DNA of 6,387 nucleotides from Ruminiclostridium sp. (GCA_021442645.1 JABUSR010000108.1:1-6387), one strand, 5' to 3'; positions 1 to 5,952 are shown, counted from the first letter of the stretch. Program-made: numbers and translations. The notes: a model not told the origin generated them from the sequence alone.

Positions 1-827
1 AGAGACGCCTCAAAGGTCAGGGCCACATTGGCGATGACCCCGCTGAGATCCACAGTCTGCTCCTCTCCCCGGTTCGGCGTTCTGTCTGTACGGGAGAGCT
101 CCAGCATCTGCTCCACCAACAGTTTCATATGACCGGACATGATGAGAATATTGCGAATAAACTGCCCCCGCTCCTCTTCGGCGTACTCTCCGCTGTTGGC
201 CAGTTCTGCATTGGTCAGAATGACTGCCAGCGGCGTCTTCAGTTCATGGGAGGCGTCCGCCACAAACTGGCGCTGTTGCTCCCAGGCCTGCTCGATGGGC
301 CGCACTGCCCACTTAGAGAGTACAACACTGATACCCAGAAATGCCAGGAGGCTCAGGGCGCCGATGGCAGCGCAGGTCCTGGCCATGGATTCCAGGGTCG
401 CCCGCTCGCTGGAGATATCTGCAAACACAAGGCACTGTTTTCCCGGCGTTTCCTGCTTATAGAACCGAAGGTCATAGTCGGATATCACGCCGTGCTGCTT
501 GCCCGTGGCCACAGCCTCTGACGCCACGCTCTCCAGGAAGGCCTGGTCGGTCAGGTCATAGTACCCGCCGTTGGTAGCGTGCAATTCCCCATCGGGCCCC
601 ACATGGAGCACAAAGTACGGCAGACGGACGTTCTGTTCCGGCCGTTCCATTTGGCCCGGCGGTTCCATCAGGAAGGGCTCGCTGGCAATGGCGCGCATCA
701 TTTGAAGGCTCTCCGTTTCCAGCCCGGCACGGGTAAAGTAAAAAATCAGGCCGAAAATGATGCCCAGCATAATGAGGACAACGCCCATAATAATGAGCAC
801 GAATTTTATTCGCAGACGCTTAATCAT
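1..827 (-). CDS. Membrane sensor histidine kinase, C-terminal part beyond window
   Basis: Partial gene: 275 residues are visible and the frame is still open at the left edge. Residues 9-31 form a first membrane helix. An outside sensor domain of about 115-120 residues follows, then a second helix at about 152-170. A short linker (about 171-184) leads into the dimerisation/phosphoacceptor domain. Its H-box reads ADASHELKTP, with the phosphorylated histidine at residue 194. The linker looks too short for a full HAMP domain, and no PAS domain is seen. The ATP-binding domain (N, G1 and G2 boxes) lies outside the window. By family, it would autophosphorylate on His194 and pass the phosphate to the adjacent regulator. 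The start ATG overlaps the regulator stop by 8 bp (ATGATTAA), with GGAGGT 8 bases upstream at 836-841, so the two genes are translationally coupled. The signal sensed cannot be told; the extracytoplasmic domain matches nothing I recognise. Confidence 0.93.
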   Translation of the reverse strand, partial: MIKRLRIKFVLIIMGVVLIMLGIIFGLIFYFTRAGLETESLQMMRAIASEPFLMEPPGQMERPEQNVRLPYFVLHVGPDGELHATNGGYYDLTDQAFLESVASEAVATGKQHGVISDYDLRFYKQETPGKQCLVFADISSERATLESMARTCAAIGALSLLAFLGISVVLSKWAVRPIEQAWEQQRQFVADASHELKTPLAVILTNAELANSGEYAEEERGQFIRNILIMSGHMKLLVEQMLELSRTDRTPNRGEEQTVDLSGVIANVALTFEAS

Positions 828-1497
828 CGCCGCCCACCTCCAGGTGATACCCCAGTTTTCGAACAGACACGATGCGAAGGTCGGACTCGATAGCCTTCAG
901 CTTTTTGCGCAGGAACCCGATGTAGACCTCCACATGGTTCTCCACCGCGTCAGAATCAAACCCCCAGACCCTGGCCAGGATGGCCTCCTTGGAGAGGTTG
1001 CTCCTGCCGGAGGCCAACAGAAGCCGCATGATGTTGAATTCCTTGGCGGAAAGGCTGATGTTTTTCTCCCCGCAGGAGAGGGTGGCGGAACTCAGGTCCA
1101 GGGTGGTATTTCCCATGGCGACTTCGTCCACCTGCGCCCCCTGCCGCCGGAGCAGGGCGTTGATGCAGGCCATGAGCTCCCGGTTATCAAAGGGCTTGGT
1201 CAGGTAGTAATCTGCCCCTGCGTTCAGGCCGATGATGCGGTCCTCCAGGTCGGCCTTTGCCGTCAGCATCAGGATTGGTGTGCCGATGTGTCGGGCCCGC
1301 ACCTCCCGGGCAACCTGGTACCCGTTCATGCCCGGCATCATCACGTCAAGAATCAGCAGGTCGTATACGCCCAGTTCTGCGTACTCCTCCCCGGTGGTCC
1401 CATCATAGACAGCCTCCACCTCGAAACCTTTCTTTTCCAGCATGATTTTTATGGTATCTGCCAGAAGTTTTTCGTCCTCAATGATCAGCACACGCAT
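820..1497 (-). CDS. OmpR/PhoB-family response regulator
   Basis: The protein has 225 residues, the usual length for this family. The receiver domain spans about 1-115: acidic pair Glu7-Asp8, phosphoacceptor Asp51 in LILDVMMPG, switch Thr79 and conserved Lys101 in LTKPF. A winged-helix DNA-binding domain spans about 125-220, with the family patterns LSAKEFNIMRLL, VWGFDSDAVENHVEVYI, LRKKL and VRKLGYHLE. The start was placed at 1497, not at the in-frame ATG at 1524, because GGAGGT (1504-1509) lies 6 bases upstream and MRVLIIEDE is the normal family N-terminus. It is the first gene of a leftward operon with the histidine kinase. The family binds head-to-tail direct repeats about 11 bp apart, and such repeats lie in the divergent region just upstream. 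Autoregulation and control of the rightward VTC-DUF4956-CotH operon are therefore likely (inference). Confidence 0.96.
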   Translation of the reverse strand: MRVLIIEDEKLLADTIKIMLEKKGFEVEAVYDGTTGEEYAELGVYDLLILDVMMPGMNGYQVAREVRARHIGTPILMLTAKADLEDRIIGLNAGADYYLTKPFDNRELMACINALLRRQGAQVDEVAMGNTTLDLSSATLSCGEKNISLSAKEFNIMRLLLASGRSNLSKEAILARVWGFDSDAVENHVEVYIGFLRKKLKAIESDLRIVSVRKLGYHLEVGGDD

Positions 1498-1529
1498 ATC
1501 GGCACCTCCACACAGCGGTTGCATTTTTA

Positions 1530-1535
1530 ATTATA
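1530..1535 (-). promoter_or_regulatory. -10 element of the regulator-kinase operon
   Basis: On the minus strand this is a perfect TATAAT, 32 bases upstream of the regulator start. At a 17-bp spacing the -35 position holds only TTCATT (1553-1558), a weak match to TTGACA. It lies between the two TTTCAG half-sites at 1549-1554 and 1560-1565. A good -10 with a poor -35 overlapped by regulator-type repeats fits an activated or autoregulated promoter. Confidence 0.6.
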
Positions 1536-1547
1536 CTAACAGCCGGG

Positions 1548-1567
1548 TCTGAAATGAAGCTGAAAAT
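1548..1567 (-). promoter_or_regulatory. Two-unit 11-bp direct repeat, leftward operator
   Basis: On the minus strand, TTTCAG occurs at 1565-1560 and again at 1554-1549, exactly 11 bp apart. That is one helical turn, the usual site geometry for OmpR/PhoB-type regulators. The 20-base block is an inverted copy, 17 of 20 identical, of the plus-strand block at 1595-1614. It overlaps the -35 region of the regulator operon, which suggests autoregulation. Confidence 0.6.
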
Positions 1568-1572
1568 TTGAA

Positions 1573-1616
1573 GGTTCACATATTGTTCACACTTGTTTTC
1601 AGCGTCTTTTCAGAAT
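1573..1616 (+). promoter_or_regulatory. Four-unit 11-bp direct repeat, rightward operator
   Basis: Four consecutive 11-bp units are in phase: GGTTCACATAT, TGTTCACACTT, GTTTTCAGCGT and CTTTTCAGAAT. Each has a TTCA core at the same place. The first two share GTTCACA (1574-1580 and 1585-1591); the last two share TTTTCAG. OmpR/PhoB-family proteins bind such head-to-tail 11-bp repeats as dimers, and the GTTCACA units resemble published PHO boxes of Gram-positive bacteria. The array ends just upstream of the likely promoter of the VTC-DUF4956-CotH operon, where an activator would sit in place of a -35. The divergently encoded regulator is the natural candidate ligand (inference). Confidence 0.65.
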
Positions 1617-1623
1617 CAGGAAT

Positions 1624-1629
1624 TAAACT
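1624..1629 (+). promoter_or_regulatory. Possible -10 of the VTC-DUF4956-CotH operon
   Basis: TAAACT matches TATAAT at four of six positions and lies 10 bp after the last TTTCAG unit (1608-1613), close to the spacing at PhoB-activated promoters. No recognisable -35 is present at 17 bp. TAAGAT at 1635-1640 is an alternative, so the choice is uncertain. Confidence 0.35.
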
Positions 1630-1665
1630 ATGGGTAAGATCCCGGTTAAATCCTAGGAAAGGAGC

Positions 1666-2352
1666 GTGAATCAGCACACAATGAAGTATCGCCATGAGTG
1701 GAAACATGAGATCAACCAGGCCGACCTGCTGACGCTTCGGATGCGTCTGTCTGCCGTCATGCAGCGGGACAGCCATGCCGCAGGCGGCAAGTACGAGGTA
1801 CGGAGTCTCTACTTTGACACCCTGTCGGACAAAGCCCTGCGGGAGAAACTCGACGGTGTCAACCGACGGGAGAAATTCCGTCTTCGCCTATATAACGGAG
1901 ATGCCTCCCAAATCTCTCTGGAGAAAAAGACCAAGGTCAACGGCCTGTGCGCCAAAGAGCGCTGTTCTATCTCAGAGGAGGAGGCCCGCCTCCTTCTGTG
2001 CGGGGACCTGGACTGGATGCTGTCCGGCGACAGAGCCCTGTGCCGGGAACTGTACCATAAAATGCTGCTGCAGGGCCTGAGGCCCAAGACCATCGTGGAT
2101 TATACCCGGGAGCCCTTTGTCTTCGGGCCGGGAAATGTCCGGGTGACCTTGGATTACAACATTCGAACCGGCGCCTTTCGCACCGATTTTCTGAACCCCG
2201 ATGTCATCACCCTCCCCGCAGGAGGCTCCCCCGTCATCCTCGAGGTAAAATGGGACGAATTTCTCCCGGACTTCGTCCGGGACGCCGTGACCATTCCCGG
2301 CCGACGGATGGCCGCCTTTTCAAAATATGCACAGTGCCGTGTTTACGGCTGA
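1666..2352 (+). CDS. VTC-domain protein, predicted polyphosphate polymerase
   Basis: A protein of 228 residues made almost entirely of one VTC domain, the tunnel-shaped catalytic fold of yeast Vtc4, which builds polyphosphate from the gamma-phosphate of ATP. The basic and acidic residues lining the Vtc4 tunnel seem present: Lys13 (WKHEI), Arg72 and Arg74 (KFRLRLY), Lys87/Lys88 (EKKTK), Lys97, Arg148 (DYTREPF), Arg159 (RVTLDY), Glu193 (ILEVKW) and Lys220 (AFSKYAQC). There is no signal peptide, membrane helix or SPX domain, so it should be cytosolic or membrane-associated through a partner. The start is uncertain. GTG at 1666 has TAGGA (1654-1658) 7 bases upstream but AAGGAG (1659-1664) only 1 base away. 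ATG at 1681 would begin MKYRHEWKHEI, typical for the family, but lies 16 bases from AAGGAG. It is the first gene of a three-gene operon. Activity is inferred from family. Confidence 0.9.
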   Translation: MNQHTMKYRHEWKHEINQADLLTLRMRLSAVMQRDSHAAGGKYEVRSLYFDTLSDKALREKLDGVNRREKFRLRLYNGDASQISLEKKTKVNGLCAKERCSISEEEARLLLCGDLDWMLSGDRALCRELYHKMLLQGLRPKTIVDYTREPFVFGPGNVRVTLDYNIRTGAFRTDFLNPDVITLPAGGSPVILEVKWDEFLPDFVRDAVTIPGRRMAAFSKYAQCRVYG

Positions 2353-2366
2353 AAGGAGTAACCCCT

Positions 2367-3038
2367 ATGACATTCCAGGACATTTTCAAATCCAGCTTTC
2401 TCGACACGGTATCCGCCGTTAGCATTCTCGACATCCTGCTCACCCTCGTCTTTTCTTTCGGCATCGGCCTCTTCATCTTCTACATCTACAAAAAGACCTA
2501 TCAGGGCGTCATGTACTCCTCCTCTTTTGGTGTGACTCTCATCGCCCTGACTATGATCACCTCTCAGGTAATCCTCGCCGTGACCTCCAACGTGGTACTC
2601 TCTCTGGGCATGGTGGGCGCACTATCCATCGTCCGCTTCCGCACCGCCATCAAAGAACCCCTGGACATTGCCTTCCTCTTCTGGTCCATTGCCGTCGGCA
2701 TCATTCTCGCCGCCGGTATGATTCCTCTGGCCGTTATCGGCAGCGTCATCATCGGCCTCATTCTGCTCCTCTTCGTCAATCGCAAATCCCACAAAAATCC
2801 CTACATTGTGGTCCTCACCTGTGAAAACCACGATGCTGAGACCCGGGCAATGGACTACCTGCAGAATCAGGTGGAGCGCTGCGTGGTCAAAAGCAAGTCT
2901 GCCCAGCGGGACCTGGTGGAGCTCAACCTGGAGATTCGTCTGAAGGACGACAACACCGACTTCGTCAACGAGCTCTCTGACCTGCCCGGCGTGCACAGCA
3001 CCGTTCTGGTCAGCTACAACGGAGACTATATGGGCTAA
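2367..3038 (+). CDS. DUF4956 family membrane protein
   Basis: The protein has 223 residues. Predicted membrane helices lie at about 20-41, 53-73, 101-116 and 118-137. The family signature SLGMVGALSIVRFRTAIKEP occupies residues 79-98, between helices 2 and 3: a Gly-rich turn and Arg90, Arg92 and Lys96 next to the membrane, with Glu97. The C-terminal part, about 145-217, is a soluble alpha/beta domain (YIVVLTCEN ... VELNLEIRLKDD ... LPGVHSTVLVSYNGD) that reads like a small ferredoxin-fold/ACT-like regulatory domain. The start was put at ATG 2367, not the longer upstream frame, because GGAG at 2355-2358 lies 8 bases before it, 14 bases after the VTC stop. The function is unknown. DUF4956 genes are often neighbours of VTC and CotH genes. 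A membrane partner or polyphosphate conduit for the VTC enzyme is plausible (inference). Confidence 0.92.
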   Translation: MTFQDIFKSSFLDTVSAVSILDILLTLVFSFGIGLFIFYIYKKTYQGVMYSSSFGVTLIALTMITSQVILAVTSNVVLSLGMVGALSIVRFRTAIKEPLDIAFLFWSIAVGIILAAGMIPLAVIGSVIIGLILLLFVNRKSHKNPYIVVLTCENHDAETRAMDYLQNQVERCVVKSKSAQRDLVELNLEIRLKDDNTDFVNELSDLPGVHSTVLVSYNGDYMG

Positions 3039-3050
3039 GGAGGCCGCACC

Positions 3051-5291
3051 ATGTCAACGAGCAAACATTTGAACAAGCTGTGTCTTGCCGCCGTTGCCGT
3101 GCTCCTCATCCTGACGGTTCTGCTCATGAACGGAACTTCCCTGGGGATCCCTGCCGCAGACGGCTCCCTGGGCTATGAGAGCCGTCTGTTCAGCACCGAT
3201 TCCGTGCACACCATTGACCTGGTCATGGACGACTGGGATTCCTTCCTGGAGACCTGCGAAAATGAGGAGTACTCCCTCTGTACAGCGGTCATCGACGGAG
3301 AGTCCTATGAGAACATCGGGATTCGGGCCAAGGGCAACACCTCTCTGTCCAGCGTGAAATCCATGGGTAGCCAGCGGTACAGCCTCAAGCTGGAATTTGA
3401 CCAATACGAAAAGGGAAAAAGCTACTACGGCCTCGACAAGCTCTGCCTGAACAACCTGATTCAGGATAACACCATGATGAAAGACTACCTGGTGTACCGG
3501 ATGATGGGTGACTTCGGTGTAGACTCCCCTCTGTGCAGCTTCGTGTACATCACCGTCAACGGTGAGGACTGGGGCCTGTATCTCGCCGTGGAGGGCGTAG
3601 AGGATTCCTTCCTGGCCCGCAATTACGGGAGCAGCACCGGCGAGCTCTACAAGCCCGACAGCATCGGCTTCGGCGGCGGCCGGGGCAACGGAAAGGATTT
3701 CAACATGGACGACATGGACTTCAAGCCTTCCAACGCCGGGACCACTGACGAAACCTCCTCCTCTGCATCTTTAAACGGCACCGAGGAAGTCCAGGCCCAG
3801 ACCGGCGCAACGCCTGCCCCCTCTGAAGGCACGGTGCCGCAGACATCAGACAGTAGCCTGCCCCAGCCTTCCCAGGGAGGTAGAGCGCCCCGGGGGATGC
3901 CTGGCCAGACAAACGAAAGCGGCACGATGCCCAGTCAGCCGGGTAAAAACAGCACGATGCCCTCCCTGCGGAACGGCAGCAGTGACTCCCAGCAGAGCAA
4001 TCCCCCGCAGATAACGGAAGCCTCCGACAGCTCCGCAGCTGCCATGCCGACAGGCGGCATGGGCGGAGGCATGGGTGGCGGCATGGGCAGCGACGATGTG
4101 AAGCTGAAATACATCGACGACGACCCCGACAGCTACCCCAACATTTTCAGCAATGCTAAAACCGATGTCACCGAATCCGACAAGGCGCGGCTCATCGCCT
4201 CCCTGAAAAATCTGAGCGATTACAGCGACCTGGAGCGCACCGTAGACATGGACCAGGTCATCCGCTACTTTGTTGTGCACAACTTCGTATGCAACGGCGA
4301 CAGCTACACGGGGAGCATGATTCACAACTACTACCTCCACGAATCGTACGGGAAACTCAGCATGATTCCCTGGGATTACAACCTGGCCTTCGGTACCTTC
4401 CAGGGTGGGCAGGCCTCCTCCGTTGTGAATGCCTCCATCGACAGCCCCGTTTCCGGCGGCAATGTGGACGACCGGCCGATGCTGGGGTGGATTTTTGCGG
4501 ACGAAACCTACACCCAACAGTACCACGAGGCCTTCTCCGACTTCCTTCAGCAGTACTTCACGGACGGAGATCTGGCATCCCTGATTGCAGAGACTGCCGA
4601 CCTCATCCGGCCCTATGTGGAAAAAGATCCCACGAAATTCTGCACAGCGGAGGAATTTGAATCCGGCATCGATGCCCTCACCTCTTTCGTTACCCTCCGC
4701 GGGGAGGCAGTCGCCCTCCAGCTCAGCGGAGATAACACCGCCGTGGACACCGGAAACCTGAACCTCTCCGCCATGGGCACCATGGGCGGCGGCATGGGTG
4801 GCAGAGAAAACCGCAAAGATGCCGAAGGCACCGATGCCTTTACCCCCGGTGATGGCACCACCCCCCCTGCCCTGCCGGACGCCGTAAGCGGTGGAACACC
4901 GGAAGGCCAGGGGAACGGCGAGACCTTTACCCCCGGTGATGGCACCACACCCCCTGCCATGCCGGACGCCGTAAGCGGCGGAACACCGGAAAGCCAGGGG
5001 AACGGCGAGACCTTTACCCCCGGTAACGGCGCCACGCCGCCCTCCACGCCGGACACCACAAGCGGCGGGACCCCGGAGGGTCAGGGGGACGGCGAGACCT
5101 TTACCCCCGGCAACGGCACCACGCCCCCCTCCATGCCGGACACCGCAAGCGGCGGAACACCGGAAGGCCAGGGGAACAGCGACCCTGCGCCTGCACAGAC
5201 GGGGCAAGCCATGACCGGATGGATCGGAATCGGCGTTTCGGTTCTGGTCTTGGCCGCAGGCCTGGTCTTTGCCGTCAAGAAAAAATATTGA
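3051..5291 (+). CDS. Surface-anchored CotH-family atypical kinase with C-terminal repeats
   Basis: 746 residues. An N-terminal signal/anchor helix covers about 9-26. The CotH domain runs from about 52 to 560: FSTDSVHTIDLVM, IGIRAKGNTS, SLKLEFDQY, LDKLCLNN, VNGEDWGLYLAVEGVEDSFL, then HNFVCNGDSYTG and MIPWDYNLAFG. Asp417 and Asp442 are placed like the catalytic and metal-binding aspartates of Bacillus CotH, which phosphorylates coat proteins and resembles the secreted kinase Fam20C. A Ser/Gly/Pro/Gln-rich insertion of about 145 residues (205-350) splits the domain; it ends in GGMGGGMGGGMG. A second Gly-Met patch (574-584) precedes four 29-residue repeats (597-710). A membrane helix (about 722-742) and KKKY close the protein. 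No LPxTG motif is seen, so it should be held by both ends, facing outward. AAGGAGG (3037-3043) lies 7 bases before ATG, overlapping the DUF4956 stop. Kinase activity and substrate are inferred, not shown; a spore-coat role is an alternative. Confidence 0.92.
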   Translation: MSTSKHLNKLCLAAVAVLLILTVLLMNGTSLGIPAADGSLGYESRLFSTDSVHTIDLVMDDWDSFLETCENEEYSLCTAVIDGESYENIGIRAKGNTSLSSVKSMGSQRYSLKLEFDQYEKGKSYYGLDKLCLNNLIQDNTMMKDYLVYRMMGDFGVDSPLCSFVYITVNGEDWGLYLAVEGVEDSFLARNYGSSTGELYKPDSIGFGGGRGNGKDFNMDDMDFKPSNAGTTDETSSSASLNGTEEVQAQTGATPAPSEGTVPQTSDSSLPQPSQGGRAPRGMPGQTNESGTMPSQPGKNSTMPSLRNGSSDSQQSNPPQITEASDSSAAAMPTGGMGGGMGGGMGSDDVKLKYIDDDPDSYPNIFSNAKTDVTESDKARLIASLKNLSDYSDLERTVDMDQVIRYFVVHNFVCNGDSYTGSMIHNYYLHESYGKLSMIPWDYNLAFGTFQGGQASSVVNASIDSPVSGGNVDDRPMLGWIFADETYTQQYHEAFSDFLQQYFTDGDLASLIAETADLIRPYVEKDPTKFCTAEEFESGIDALTSFVTLRGEAVALQLSGDNTAVDTGNLNLSAMGTMGGGMGGRENRKDAEGTDAFTPGDGTTPPALPDAVSGGTPEGQGNGETFTPGDGTTPPAMPDAVSGGTPESQGNGETFTPGNGATPPSTPDTTSGGTPEGQGDGETFTPGNGTTPPSMPDTASGGTPEGQGNSDPAPAQTGQAMTGWIGIGVSVLVLAAGLVFAVKKKY
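3657..4100 (+). other. Low-complexity insertion within the CotH kinase domain
   Basis: Residues about 203-350 are rich in Ser, Gly, Pro, Gln and Thr, with no predicted fold. Within it, three degenerate 10-residue steps each carry Met-Pro (residues 283, 293 and 303: GMPGQTNESG, TMPSQPGKNS, TMPSLRNGSS). The end is a Gly-Met run, GGMGGGMGGGMG (335-346). The flanking residues belong to conserved CotH sequence, so this is an insertion into the domain, not a linker between domains. Confidence 0.75.
4839..5180 (+). repeat. Four tandem 87-bp in-frame repeats in CotH
   Basis: Four units of 29 residues start at Phe597, Phe626, Phe655 and Phe684; the last is slightly short. Each runs FTPGxGxTPP, then PD, then SGGTPExQGxGET. 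Units 1 and 2 differ at only a handful of bases, which points to recent duplication; unit 3 is the most diverged. The period is a multiple of three, so gain or loss of a unit keeps the frame. The segment is Pro/Gly/Thr-rich, acidic and probably unfolded: a stalk between the kinase domain and the C-terminal membrane helix, perhaps spanning the cell wall. Confidence 0.9.
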
Positions 5292-5316
5292 TCCGAACCT
5301 CCTTCTTTATCCAAAG

Positions 5317-5362
5317 CAACAGGCCGGCGCACAGCATTTTCATGCTCTGCGCCGGCCTGTTG
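5317..5362 (+). terminator. Rho-independent terminator after the cotH-family gene
   Basis: Two 20-base arms (5317-5336 and 5343-5362) pair with a single mismatch around a 6-base loop, TTTTCA. The stem core is GC-rich (CAGGCCGGCGC). On the plus strand a T-rich tail, TTTCTGTTTGTTTG, follows. The structure lies 25 bases after the CotH stop and 25 bases before the end of the convergent phosphatase gene. It probably stops the operon and may also stop leftward transcription, though the tail on that strand is poorer in U. Confidence 0.9.
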
Positions 5363-5387
5363 TTTCTGTTTGTTTGTGTAGCCCTGC

Positions 5388-5849
5388 TTACTGTCTATCC
5401 CTGTCCAGGGACGCCAGCAGGGCCCGGCACCCCTCCACGATGTCGTCAAAGGTCACGTCGAAGTTTCCGGTGTACCAGGGGTCAGCAATGTCCCGGGGAC
5501 GCTCGGAATAATCCAACAGCCGATGGATTTTCCCCTCTGGGTCTCCCCCGGCAATGCGCGCCATGTTACGGATGTTCGCACTGTCTGCCCCCAGCAGCAG
5601 GTCGTATTTTTGATAGTCTGCTCGGGTCATCTGGATGGCCCGGTGGGAAGATAGGGAGACTCCCTCCGCCTTCAGCTTTCGCACGGCGGGCGGATAGATA
5701 GGGTTGCCGAGCTCCTCCCGGCTTGTGGCGGCAGAGTCAACAAGAAACTCCTCCGCTCTCCCCGCCTTATCCACCATATCCTGCAGGACACATGCTGCCA
5801 TAGGACTCCGACAAATATTGCCGTGGCAAACAAAGAGTATTTTTATCAT
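5388..5849 (-). CDS. Low-molecular-weight protein tyrosine phosphatase
   Basis: 153 residues, the normal family length. The N-terminal P-loop reads VCHGNICRSP, giving nucleophile Cys8, phosphate-binding Arg14 and Ser15. The general acid is Asp123 in ADPWYTGNF; DYSERPRDIADPW is the typical C-terminal signature. By family, it is a cytosolic enzyme that removes phosphate from tyrosine or arginine side chains through a phosphocysteine intermediate. The start was set at ATG 5849, not further upstream, because MIKILFVCHGN is the family N-terminus and AGGGAG (5859-5864) lies 9 bases before it. It is a single gene, convergent with the CotH operon and not co-transcribed with it. No partner kinase (BY-kinase or McsB) is visible here. 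Its closeness to an operon with a kinase may be chance. Confidence 0.96.
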   Translation of the reverse strand: MIKILFVCHGNICRSPMAACVLQDMVDKAGRAEEFLVDSAATSREELGNPIYPPAVRKLKAEGVSLSSHRAIQMTRADYQKYDLLLGADSANIRNMARIAGGDPEGKIHRLLDYSERPRDIADPWYTGNFDVTFDDIVEGCRALLASLDRDRQ

Positions 5850-5876
5850 TCTTGAAATCTCCCTCAAAAAGCGTCG

Positions 5877-5902
5877 AAAAACCTTGATTTTACAGGGTTT
5901 TT
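5877..5902. repeat. Small hairpin in the phosphatase leader
   Basis: AAAAACCTTG (5877-5886) and CAGGGTTTTT (5893-5902) pair with one wobble around the loop ATTTTA. On the minus strand the loop contains TAAAAT, a possible -10 for the phosphatase; AAGACA (5911-5916), 18 bp away, is a weak -35. Read as RNA on either strand, it is an A-tract stem ending in a U run, so a weak bidirectional terminator is the other reading. Confidence 0.4.
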
Positions 5903-5952
5903 CAGTATTTTGTCTTTCCCGGAATTTTGCTGTGCGGATCGCATTTCGCCGC

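Noticed and set aside
757..1530. Plus-strand open frame of 257 codons opposite the response regulator
   Set aside because: The opposite strand has a full-length receiver plus winged-helix protein with all key residues. The plus-strand product has no recognisable motif and no ribosome binding site.
2250..2366. Upstream extension of the DUF4956 frame
   Set aside because: It overlaps conserved VTC coding sequence, including Lys220, and has no membrane character. ATG 2367 has a well-spaced ribosome binding site and gives a family-like start.
4839..5180. CRISPR array
   Set aside because: The repeat is a continuous 87-bp in-frame tandem with no unique spacers, so it is a coding minisatellite.
3846..5207. 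Long minus-strand open frame of 453 codons opposite the CotH gene
   Set aside because: It is a shadow of GC-rich CotH codons. Its protein is a low-complexity Gly/Ala/Val/His run with no domain, and the repeats are simply the antisense of the 87-bp units.
5150..5291. Sortase anchor at the CotH C-terminus
   Set aside because: A membrane helix and basic tail are present, but there is no LPxTG-like motif before them, only PAPAQTGQA. Direct membrane anchoring is more likely.
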